The translations under genes and the position numbers were made by a program. DNA of 64,000 nucleotides, taken from positions 5,265,246 to 5,329,245 of the forward strand of contig NC_087081.1 in NCBI RefSeq assembly GCF_026151205.1. Direction: 5' to 3'. This document shows, piece after piece, positions 13,901-25,900 of this stretch. The stretch's first letter is position 1; each line of letters starts with the position of its first letter. The notes below the pieces were generated by a model, which searched no databases, was not told the origin of the DNA, and was given only the letters and a program-made list of their open reading frames with translations. The stretch comes from Bolinopsis microptera. Its lineage: Eukaryota > Ctenophora > Tentaculata > Lobata > Bolinopsidae.

Positions 13901-16900
13901 GCGTAGGTTTGAATCCTATTGTTCGCAAACCTTTAGTTTACATTTACTAAAAATACATGCATGTATTTTATGTATTCCAGGTGTGCACTATATTCGTTAA
14001 TAAACTTTCACAATATAACATGCGGACGTGGCCGAGTGGTTAAGGCGATTGACTAGAAATCAATTGGGCTCTGCCCGCGTAGGTTCGAATCCTACCGTTC
14101 GCGATGTAATGTTTTAGCATGGATCGTTTTTCTTTAAGGGGGCCGGGGGGGGGGGGGGGGGTCTTCATCAAAATTCTCTCGAAATCGAGTTTATAGTTGT
14201 TTCTGATAGAGGGGAGTGATATCTATCAGCTGCTTTTGGTCCCATGGAAAAATATTGTTCCTAGCCGAAATTATCGCCGGCCAAAGGTCAGCGCTTATGT
14301 GTAATTGTATTGCGCGAGCAATTTTCAATCGCGCGTTCTGAAAATCGAGTCTAAAAATCTATCTTCTCCTACATTTTTTGAGCAATCACCCTCAAACTTT
14401 CAGGATATGTTCTTATGATCAGTTAGAAGAGAACTCTAGAGCCAGAATTTGGAGATAAGCCTTTAAAGATTTTTAATTCGATTTTGAAAATCTTGGACCT
14501 CTAAAAATCAAGGTCCAAGATTTTCAAAATCGAATTAAAAATCTTTAAAGGCCTATCTCAAAATTCTGGCTCTAGAGTTCTCTTCTAACTGATCCTAAGA
14601 ACATATCCTGAAAGTTTAAGGGTGATTGCTCAAAAAATGTAGGAGAAGATAGATTTTTAGACTCGATTTTCAGAACGCGCGATTGAAAATCGCTCACGCA
14701 ATACAATTACTCATAAGCGCTGACCTTTGGCCGGCGATAATTTCGGCTAGGAACAATATTTTTCCATGGGACCAAAAGCAGCTGATAGATATCACTCCCC
14801 TCTATCAGAAACAAATATAAACTCGATTTCGAGAGAATTTTGATGAAGACCCCCCCGGCCCCCTTAAAACAAGTATACAATATACATTGTACATTGTACA
14901 TTGTACATTGTATATTAATGATTATTTAATACGTTCCAGATAATCTCAGCCCCTTTTAACAGTTTTTATTATAACCGCTAGCATTTTACAATCACTTATC
15001 ACAGCGTAATTAGAATGGACAAATTTGATTTTAAACACGGCATAATTAAAACCAGTCAAACTTCGTCGTAAATGAGGGCAAATAATAACCTAAAACCAAG
15101 CTCCAAAACGCGCATTGCATTGCTACATATTTGTATTGCTTTACGATGATGCAGTTGATTTAACTAGAATCACGCTATTACTCTAACACACATACCTCTC
15201 TTGTCACGTCAACAATAACAAATCTAAACCCTAGATTTCAGAACTGCTTTACTGCCCATTAATTAGATATCGGAAATGAAGAAGAATTTACGCCTCACGT
15301 ACTTTCACCCCCAGGTATTTGAAGAATCAGACGGTAAGTTAATGAACGTGGAGATGGCAGTAAACCGTGGCTCTTCTCTGAGATGTGATCACTGTCGTAT
15401 CTACAATGCTACTGTGGGTTGTTGTGATAAGGCGTGTCCTAGATCCTTCCATTTCAACTGTGGCATGTAAGACATTGATTTCAATATAATATTTTACATT
15501 ATATTTTAACATACTTTACATATTTGTTGATATTTTTCATTAATATCATGTTTGAAATACATAGTAAGTATCGTTTTTGTGATCCCAAATTGGAAATGTA
15601 GCATTCTGTTATTCTGTACTTTCAGAAAATCAGGAGCAGTTTTCCTGTCTGACAAGCGATTGTTCTGTAAGCTCCACAAAGAGAAACACCGTAAACCACA
15701 TTGGGACCACATGGTCCAACACGACTTTACTATAAGCCGGAGAATCTACATAGATCCCTCTAAAATTGGGAACACTAAAAGTGAGCTTTAAATATTCATA
15801 TAACCGGCACATCATAATATCGTGATAAGTACAGTTTACAATAAACTGTGCATTACAATTAGTTGCAGTTTAGCACCTTTACAGTAATGGTAGACGTGTA
15901 GACGAAGAATTTTGAAAATATTTGAAAATATTTGAAAATATATAGTTACAACAATTTTCTGAATCAAAACATTTCAGTAAAAAGCTTTCCTTGCAATTCA
16001 TTTTCAAACATTCATTCAGTGAGTTTTACGACAATAAATTAACCCGTGGTTTTCAATTAAAACAACATGCTCATTTTCAGGGAACACGCGTCCTATGAAC
16101 AGTTCATCCCTTATCTCATATGTTGGGGCATCTCGCATAACCAGATTAGGTTTGTTATTTAATTAACTTTAAACCGGCTACATCTTCTAGATTGCCATAT
16201 TATGACTTTTGATGTTGCCAAGTTATCGACCAGGGGAACTGTTTAGAATAGAATTTAGAGACCGACGAACCGTTGTGCTGACGTAATAATCTCAGGGGAC
16301 ATTATAAACATTATGAGCATATTTTACCAAAACCCATAATCATGGGTAGAGTGGACCGCTGCCAGTGTCTCTCTTTCCCAAACAAAAGGAAATGATATTA
16401 AATTGATTGACCGTTCTCAAATGCAAAATGATACCGAGAATGAAATCGGTCGCTCGCTTTTCCCATTCATTCACGGCTTACGAATTGTATAAATAAGTTT
16501 CGATTGATTACATCAATCAGATGCTGTAAAAATATCTTTGGGTTGCGTTCGGGTAGATACCTAGTATTAGTAGTATTTCGGGGTAAGGGACAAGGGTGGT
16601 AGTTATTACTTATTGAACAAGCTGAAGTTTATTGAATCTTCATTGCCGAGTACAGCTGCCTTTGGGTAGTTCTTCTTAATCTATCACAATTGTAAATGAA
16701 TGGGAAAAGCGAGCGACCGATTTCATTCTCGGTATCATTTTGCATTTGAGAACGGTCAATCAATTTAATATCATTTCCTTTTGTTTGGGAAAGAGAGACA
16801 CTGGCAGCGGTCCACTCTACCCATGATTATGGGTTTTGGTAAAATATCATCTCTTTTTGATTATAATGTCAGGGTACTTTATAAAGTCGAAATATAAACT

Positions 16901-19900
16901 GATATCTTCATTAATAAGGAGGAAGTTTCAACGATTTCGAAATTTTTCCTTTAAAAACATTTCCTTGTGTTTAGGTAAGCATATCGGTACATCACTGACT
17001 GAATATGCCACTTAATACTCATTCAAGTTGGCATTAAATTCATATATAATGACATTAAACTGTCGTGGCAAAGCAGAATTTGTTGGAAATCACGAATGAG
17101 CAAAATTCTCACCTTTCGCTTGTACAAACTTTGAGCGGATGTTGCGTGCGCATCCAATATTGAATCGCCGTAAATTTTTGCATGTAATTGTTTTATATAT
17201 AGTTTGATAAGCATGCAAAGTTTCAAAGTATTTCAAGAAGAACTGTAATCACAACGGCACTCTAAAGTTGACAGAAAATGACGAAAACAGCAATTTTCAG
17301 CGATTTTAGCAATTTTCTATCAATTTGGGCGTGTCTCCACGTGTGCAACTTTTTGATTTTCAACTTTAAAACTAGCCTAATGCACAATTTATACCTATAG
17401 GAAGCAGAACTGAGCTCCACAACCCAAGGCATGGCCCAACACCAGAGAATACTAAATCGCAAAATTGACGTTTTTATAAAATAATTCTTCAAAAAAGCAC
17501 AAACTTCGATGACGAATATCTTTATGAAGGAGCAAGCTAGAAAAACTTTCCGGTAGATTTTCAGAATGCTTGAACAATTATCTAAGATAAAAATTTCCTC
17601 AGATTTTGAATAAAATTACTCCTTAATGGTTTAAAATTAATTTTAAAAGTTATTACTTTGTCAAAAATCAAGTTTTAAAAACGGTTAACTTGATGACGTC
17701 ATCAAGGGGTGTTTATGACGTCAAATAATTTTTTTATACAATGTAAACTAAAGTGTAAACAATTATTTGCAAGACCTGTGGTCGGAAATGGCTGTATCTT
17801 TTATACTTTTGAATCTATGGACACCTGAATATAGCCCACTGGCAAAGCGTCTATCCCTGAATATATATGTATGTATGTATTTGACCAAAACCCATAATCA
17901 TGGGTAGAGTGGACCGCTGCCAGTGTCTCTCTTTCCCAAACAAAAGGAAATGATATTAATTTGATTGACCGTTCTCAAATGCAAAATGATACCGAGAATG
18001 AAATCGGTCGCTCGCTTTTCCCATTCATTCACGGCTTACGAATTGTAATAAGTTTCGATTGATGAGGTACATCAATCAGATGCTGTAAAAATCTCTTTGG
18101 GTTGCGTTCGGGTCGATACCTAGTATTTCGGGGTAAGGGTGGTAGTTATTACTTATTGAATTAGCTGAAGTTTATTGAATCTTTATTGCCGAGTACAGCT
18201 GCCTTTGGGTAGTTCTTCTTAATCTATTACAATTGTAAATGAATGGGAAAAGCGAGCGACCGATTTCATTCTCGGTATCATTTTGCATTTGAGAACGGTC
18301 AATCAAATTAATATCATTTCCTTTTGTTTGGGAAAGAGAGACACTGGCAGCGGTCCACTCTACCCATGATTATGGGTTTTGGTCAAATATCATCTCTTTT
18401 TGATTATAATGTCAGGGTACTTTATAAAGTCGAAATATAAACTGATATCTTCATTAATAAGGAGGAAGTTTCAACAATTTCGAAATTTTTCCTTTAAAAA
18501 CATTTCCTTGTGTTTAGGTAAGTATATCGGTCGATCACTGACTGAATATGCCACTTAATACTCATTCAAGTTGGCATTAAATTCATTTATAATGACATTA
18601 AACTGTCGTGGCAAAGCAGAATTTGTTGGAAATCACGAATGAGCAAAATTCTCACCTTTCGCACGTGCAAACTTTGAGCGGACGTTGCGTGCGCATCCAA
18701 TATTGAATCGCCGTAAATTTTTGCATGTAATTGTTTTATATATAGCTTGATAAGCATGCAAAGTTTCAAAGTATTTCAAGAAGAGCTGTAATCACAACGG
18801 CACTCTAAAGTTTACAGAAAATGACGAAAACAGCAATTTTCAGTGATTTTAGCAATTTTCTATCAATTTGGGCGTGTCCCCACGTGTGCAACTTTTCGAT
18901 TTTTAACTTTAAAACTAGCCTAATGCACAATTTATACCTACAGGAAGCAGAACTGAGCTCCACAGCCCAAGGCATGGCCCAACACCAGAGAATACTAAAT
19001 CGCAAAATTGACGTTTTTATAAAATAATTCTTCAAAAAAGCACAAACTTCAATGACGAATATCTTTATGAAGGAGCAAGCTAGAAAAACTTTCCGGTAGA
19101 TTTTCAGAATGCTTGAACAAGCTATCTAAGGTGAAAATTTCCTCAGATTTTGAATACAATTACTTTTTAATGGTGTAAAATCATTTTTAAAAGTTATTAC
19201 TTTGTCAAAAATCAAGTTTAAAAAACGGTTAACTTGATGACGTCATCAAGGGGTGTTCATGACGTCAAATAATTTGTTTATACAATGTAAACTAAAGTGT
19301 AAACAATTATTTACAAGACCTGTGGTCGGAAATGGCTGTATCTTTTATACTTTTGAATCTATGGACAATTAAATACAGGCTACAACTGAGGGGGGGGGGG
19401 GGGGGGGGTCCAACCCGATGTCCGATATGAGGGTTGATGAGGCCAAAATCGGAATCGGAAAAATCGGAAAAATCGGAAAAATCGGAAAATTGAGAAATTT
19501 ACAGAATCGATCTCTAAATTCTAAAACCTCTCAGAAGTGATATAATTCAACCAGAACCCCTACATATAATGCTATATTGCTATGAGAAAACAAACCAATT
19601 GGACATTCCAATAGTATGTTTTATGTGTTTTTCCACTGCAGGGGCTAGTATGCTCACTACTAGTTGGAGTTGTCATGTACTCCCAGACCCGAGTGCTTTG
19701 GCCTCTTGACGTGAGATCGATTGTTTCTGCTCATTAATTTTATCCCTGTTACTTGTTATTATGTATTAGTACAACACTAGGTACCGGGTTATATTTTGTG
19801 GTCCGGTCTTTAAACATACCATAAAATCACTAGTACACTGCACCTTAAATGTATAGTCAAGTACATTTGTATCGTAACACATGCTTGGCTGGAGGATCAT

Positions 19901-22900
19901 GTTTTGTGTCCGTTCGGTACCCTGTATTTTCAAAACGGACAAAAAGTAGGGCGGACAAAAACGGACAAAAACAGACAAAACATTTAGATGTCCTCCTCCT
20001 CCTCCTCTTAAGTCTTCCTCCTCCTGAGTCCTTCTCCTCCTCAGTCCTCTTCAGTCCTCTTCCTGACTCCTCGTCCTCGTCCTCTTCCTTCTCCTCAGTC
20101 CTCCTCACCCTCCTCCTCTATCCCCTTCTCCTCCTCAGTCCTACTCCCAGTCCTCCTCCTTCTCCTTCTCCTTCTCAGTTCTCCTCCTCCTCATCCTCAT
20201 TTCTCCTCCTCATCCTCCTTCTCCTCCCCATCCGTCCTCCTCAGTCCTCCTCATAGTCGTCCTCCTCCTCCTGAGTCCTCCTCCTCATCCTCCTCCACCT
20301 CCTGAGTCCTCCTCCTGATCCTCATCCTCCTCCTCAGTCATCCTCCTCTTCCTCCTCAGTCCTCCCCCAGTCCTCCTTCTCCTTCTCCTCCTCCTCATCC
20401 TCCTCCTCCTTCTCCTCCTCATCAGTCCTCATCCTCTGTCCTCCTCATGATCGTCCTCGTCCTCATCCTCGTCCTTAGTCCTCGTCCTCCTTATCCTCCT
20501 CCTTAGTCCTCCCCCAGTCCTCCTCCTCATCCTCCTCCTTCTCCTCCTCCTGATCCTCATCCTCCTCCTCCTTCTCCTCTTTCTTCTCCTCCTAATCATT
20601 CCTCCTCCTCAGTCGTCCTCCTCCTCGTCCTTAGTCCTCGTCCTCGTCCTCCTCAGTATTCCTCCTCAGTCCTCATCAGTCCTCATCTTCATCATCCTCC
20701 TCAACAGTCCTCCTCCTCCTCAGTCTCCTCATCCTCCTCCTCAGTCCTCCTCCTCCTTCTCCTACTCCTAAGTCCTCCTCCTTCTTCTCCTCAGTCTTCC
20801 TCCTCAGTCCTCCGCATCCTTCTCCTTCTCATCAGTCCTCCTCCTCCTCAGCCTCCTCCTCCTCATTCTCCTCCTTAGTCCTCATCCTCCTCGTCAGTCC
20901 TCCTCGTCAGTCCTTCTCCTCCTCCTCAGTCCTTCTCCTCATCGTCAGTCCTCCTCCTCCTCAGTCCTCCTCAGTCCTCCTCAGTCCTCATCCTACTCCT
21001 AAGTCCTCCTCCTTCTCCTCCTCAGTCTTCCTCCTCAGTCCTCCTCCTCCTTCTTCTTCTCATCAGTCCTCCTCCTCCTCAGCCTCCTCCTCATCCTCCT
21101 CCTTAGTCCTCATCCTCCTCCTCCTCCTCAGTCCTCCTCCTCCTCCTTCTCCTCCTTTTCCTCCTTTTCCTCCTTCTCCTCCTCATCCTCAGTCCTCCTC
21201 CTGATCCTCATCATCCTCCTCAGTCCTACCCCAGTCCTCCTCCTCCTCAGTCCTCCCCAAGTCCTCCTCTTCCTCAGTCCTTCCCAAGTCCTCCTCTTCC
21301 TCAGTCCTCCCCCAGTCCTCCTTCTCCTTCTCCTCATCCTCAGTCCTCCTCTTCAGTCCTCCTCCTCCTTCGCTTTCGTCCTCCTCCTCAGTCCTCCTCG
21401 TCCTTAGTCCTCGCGTCCTCTTAGTCCTCCTCCTCCTCCCCGTCCTCAGTCCTCCTCCTCCTCCTCCTCCTCCTCCTCCTCCTCCTCCTGAGTCCTCCTC
21501 CTCTGGAGTCCTCCTCCTCCTCCTCATCAGTCCTCCTCCTCCTGATCCTCTTCAGTCCTCCTCCTAAGTCCTCCTCCTCATCCTCATCAGTCCTCCTCCT
21601 CCTTATCCTCCTAGTCCTCGTCCTTAGTCCTCGTCCTCATCCTCCTCAGTCTTCCTCAGTCTTCCTCCTCAGTCTCCTCCTCCTCATCCTTCTCCCCAAG
21701 TCCTCCTCTTCCTCAGTCCTCCCCCAGTCCTTCTTCTCCTCCTCCTCATCCTCTTCAGTCCTCTTTCTCATCTTCTTCCTCCTCAGTCCTCCTCCTCCTC
21801 AGTCCCCAGTCCTCCTCCTCCTTCTCCTCCTTCTCCTCCTTCTCCTCCTTTTCCTCCTTCTCCCCCTACTCCTAAGTCCTCCTCCTCCCCCAGTCCTCCT
21901 CCTCATCAGTCCTCCCCCAGATCTCCTTCTCCTCCTCCTCATCCTCCTCCTCCTCCTCCTCCTCCCCAGTCCTACCCAAGTCCTCCTCCTCCTCAGTCCT
22001 TCCCAAGTCCTCCTCTTCCTCAGTCCTCCCCGGCCCCAGTCCTCCTTCTCCTTCTCCTCATCCTCAGTCCTCCTCCTCAGTCCTCCTCCTCCTCCTTCTC
22101 CTTCTGATCAGTCCTCCTCCTCAGTCCTCCTCATCAGTCCTCCTCCTCCTCTTCAGTCTTCCTCCTGAGTCCTCCTCCTCGTCCTCCTCCACCTCCTGAG
22201 TCATCCTCCTCCTCCTCCTCTTTCTCCTCCTTATCCTCCTCCTCCTCAGTCCTCCTCATCCTCCTCCTCATTCTCCTCATTATCCTCCTCCTCCTCAGTC
22301 CTCCTCCTCATCCTCCTCCTCCTTCTCCTCTTCCTTCTCCTCCTAATCAGTCCTCCTCCTCAGTCGTCCTCCTCCTCTTCATTAGCCCTTGTCCTCATCC
22401 TCCTAGTCCTCGTCCTTAGTTCACGTCCTCATCCTCCTCAGTCTTCCTCCTCAGTCCTCTTCGTCCTCGTCAGTCTCCTCCTCCTCATCCTTCTCCCCAA
22501 GTTCTCCTCTTCCTCAGTCCTCCCCAGTCCTCCTCCTCATCCTCAGTCCTCCTCCTCAGTCCTCCTCGTCCTTAGTCCTCCCCCAGTCCTCCTTTTCCTC
22601 CTCCTCATCCTCAGTCCTCCTCCTCAGTCCTCGTTCTTCTCCTTTTTAACAGTCCTCCTCCTCAGTCTTCCTCCTCGTCCTCGCTCTCGTCCTCCTCCTT
22701 CTCCTTCTTCTCGTCTTCCTCCACAACAATCCTGCTCCTCTTCTTCAGTCCCCCCTCTCCTCTTCAGTCCTCCTCCTCCTCAGACCTCCTCGGTCCTCCT
22801 CTTTCTCCTCAGTCTTTCTCCTTCTCCTCCTCCTCCTCAGTTCTCATCCTCATCCCCCTCCTCCTTCTTCTCTTCCTTCTCCTCCTAATCAGTCCTCCTC

Positions 22901-25900
22901 CTAATCAGTCCTCCTCCTCAGTCGTCCTCCTCCTCGTCCTTAGTCCTCATCCTCATCGTCCTTAGTCCTCGTCCTCATCCTCCTAGTCCTCGTCCTTAGT
23001 CCTCGTCCTCATCCTCCTAGTCCTCGTCCTGGTCCTCCTCAGTCTTCCTCCTCTGTCCTCCTCAGTCCTCCTTCTCCTCAGTCCTCCTCCTCCTCCTCAT
23101 CAGTTAACACAATTTATTGTTACTAAAATGTTTTTAAACGCATTTGAGTCTGTAACATATTGACATGTTACTGTTACTGACTCAAAATGTGCTCGAGAAT
23201 ATTTTTGTTTAACAGAGTTTTACTCTCCAGTACTATGGAAAAGTTGTTACATGATAAATAAAGATTTTGATAAATAAAGTGATTTTCATCCCTTTTAATG
23301 TTATCAAAAATTGTGTAGACTATTCTTTGTATATAACTGAGGATTGGAAGTTTGAGAAAGGACCATGGTCATTAACCGTGCTACCCATTTCTGCAGATAG
23401 CCTGTTACAAATTGTGGAGACAATTTAAATCAAAAGTTACTAAAGCGTTCGCTATTTGTTACGATTGTTATTACCAACCGTACCTCTTTCAATTGTGGAC
23501 CGGGGTGGATGTTTCTGTCAAACAAGAGTTGATACGACAGTGTGTTGTTTTTTTCGGACGAAACGATTCTTGTTTGGAACAAGATACCATTTTGGGGTTC
23601 TGGGACCACCACCAATCGATTTCTTGTCATATTTAAGTACAGAAATAGCTACCTATATCGCCTAGAAACCTCAGAGGGAAGATTTAAATTTTCCCGATTT
23701 TTCCGATATGAGGGTTGATGAGGCCAAAATCGGGATCGGAATGATCGGAAATGATCGGGTTGGACCCCCCCCCCAACTGACTGGCAAAGCGTCTATCCCT
23801 GAATATATATATATATGTATATAGATATCACGACAATCTGTCGTAAAACAGGGGTTCTAGAAAACCCACTTCCCGATGTTCCTGAAACCTGAAACTTTTT
23901 TTGCAGTCGATTTGGTCAACGTCTAGACGCCCTGTAAAATTTCAGATCTCTAACTCGATTTTAACATGGTTTTTAAGGCACCTGAATATGGCGATTTTGG
24001 GTTTTTACCGAATTTCGTATAACAGTGCTGGCGAGTATTTTATGCAAATTTCTTAAAAATCTCAACATAACTATTTTTTATTCCTGTCATCTTTGACATC
24101 AAATTAGAATGTTTTGAACTAAAAATAAATCTGCTGAACGACTTCCGATGAGTCTTAATGCCTGAAAAACTCCTGCCGGAGGCGGCGGCCTTCGGCCGCC
24201 GCCTCCGGCCGGAGTGCACGCTTCGCGTGCACGAAAGAGGCTTGTAACGTGTACCAAAGGGGGTATAATAGTAAAGGGGGTATAATAGTAAAGGGGGTAC
24301 ATAGTATACCCACAATAAATGCACCGGTCGTGCTTGCCAGCACTGTGATATGTCCCGACAATCTGTCGTAAAACAGGGGTTCTAGAAAACCCATTTCCCG
24401 ATGCTCCTGAAACCTGAAACTTTTTTTGCAGTCGATTTGGTCAACGTCTAGACGCCCTGCAAAGTTTCAGATCTCTAACTCAATTTTAACATGGTTTTTA
24501 AGGCACCTGAATATGGCGATTTTGGGTTTTTTACCGAATTTCGTATAACAGTGCTGGCGAGTATTTTATGCAAATTTCTTAAAAATCTCAACATAACTAT
24601 TTTTTATTCCTGTCATCTTTGACATCAAATTAGAATGTTTTGAACTAAAAATAAATCTGCTGAACGACTTCCGATGAGTCTTAATGCCTGGAAAACTCCT
24701 GCCGGAGGCGGCGGCCTTCGGCCGCCGCCTCCGGCCGGAGTGCACGCTTCGCGTGCACAAAAGAGGCTTGTAACGTGTACCAAAGGGGGTATAATAGTAA
24801 AGGGGGTATAATAGTAAAAGGGGTATAATAGTGAAGGGGGTATAATAGTAAAGGGGGTATAATAGTAAATGGGGAACATAGTATACCCACAATAAATGCA
24901 ACGGTCGTGCTTGCCAGCACTGTGATCTAGCCGATTTTTAAAGCTAACGTAATAATCTCAGGGGACATTATAAACATTATGAGCATATATCTAGCCGATT
25001 TTTAAAGCTAACGTAATAATCTCAGGGGACACTATAAACATTATGAGCATATCTAGCCGATTTTTAAAGCTAACGTAATAATCTCAGGGGACATTATAAA
25101 CATTATGAGCATATCTAATAGACCGGTTCATTTTACCAAAAGTTGTTCAAATAATTAGAGACCCTATCTTATTAGTTGCTCTATAGGGTCAGGAACAACC
25201 AAAAAAATTTTTTGACTCTAGTGTTTCGGATAATGTCGTCATGGGCCACGCCCATTTTTATAGCGTTTCTTATACAGGTAAAATTATAGATATTATCTAA
25301 CCGATTTTTAAAGCTAACGTAATAATCTCAGGGGACATAATGAACATATCAGACGACCCTGACACATTAGTTCCTATCGGATACTCACTGGAGAGATTAT
25401 TCTGGAGCTTTAGAGACCCCTCCTATCGCTGCAGATACAGGTAGATATTATCTTGTAGGTAGATACAGGTAGATATTATCTTGTAGGTAGATACAGGTAG
25501 ATATTATCTTGTAGGTAGATACAGGTAGATGCAGGTAGATATTATCTTGTAGGTAGATGCAGGTAGATATTATCTTGTAGGTAGATGCAGGTAGATATTA
25601 TCTTGTAGGTAGATACAGGTAGATATTATCTTGTAGGTAGATACAGGTAGATATTATCTTGTAGGTAGATACATGTAGATATTATCTTGTAGGTAGATAC
25701 AGGTAGATATTATCTTGTAGGTAGATACAGGTAGATATTATCTTGTAGGTAGATACAGGTAGATATTATCTTGTAGGTAGATACAGGTAGATATTATCTT
25801 GTTGGTAGATACAGGTAGATATTATCTTGTAGGTAGATACAGGTAGATATTATATTGTAGGTAGATACAGGTAGATATTATCTTGTAGGTAGATACAGGT

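Larger units (their letters stand above)
13326..15780 (+). other. KMT2A: KMT2 exons 17-20: extended PHD (ePHD) finger
   Basis: The series [56 protein letters not shown] and [10 protein letters not shown] is the cysteine/histidine pattern of the trithorax extended PHD domain. HVNCALWS and ATVGCC are near-invariant in MLL proteins. It is followed by [11 protein letters not shown], matching the FRRVFVD segment that leads into FYRN in MLL1. A serine tRNA and a long foldback repeat sit in the intron between exons 18 and 19. Confidence 0.92.
16321..19389. repeat. Tandem duplication of a 1.54 kb block (MITE plus 1 kb flank)
   Basis: Sequence from 16321 to about 17877 is repeated from 17878 to 19389 and continues at 23775-23826, where it is interrupted by a G-run-ended element. 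Identity is high over the MITE and the following kilobase, including the paired minus-strand open frames at 17262-17492 and 18805-19035. Those frames share most residues but lie in non-coding duplicated DNA and I do not treat them as genes. Confidence 0.88.

Noticed and set aside
16321-16847. Origin of replication or cruciform regulatory site
   Set aside because: The structure is fully explained by a MITE with long inverted repeats and TA ends.
17262-19035. A conserved 76-residue protein in two copies (17262-17492 and 18805-19035)
   Set aside because: The similarity comes from the 1.54 kb tandem duplication as a whole; non-coding flanks are equally conserved.
19849-21527. Long open frames through the CCT-rich tract
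   Set aside because: Low-complexity products of the pyrimidine tract (Ser/Leu/Pro or Arg/Glu/Gly); they have no domain and no conservation between repeats.
24175-24232. Bacterial rho-independent terminators or bacterial contamination suggested by GC hairpins and nearby TATAAT motifs
   Set aside because: The hairpins lack U tracts, recur in a tandem animal repeat, and are embedded between exons of the same eukaryotic gene.
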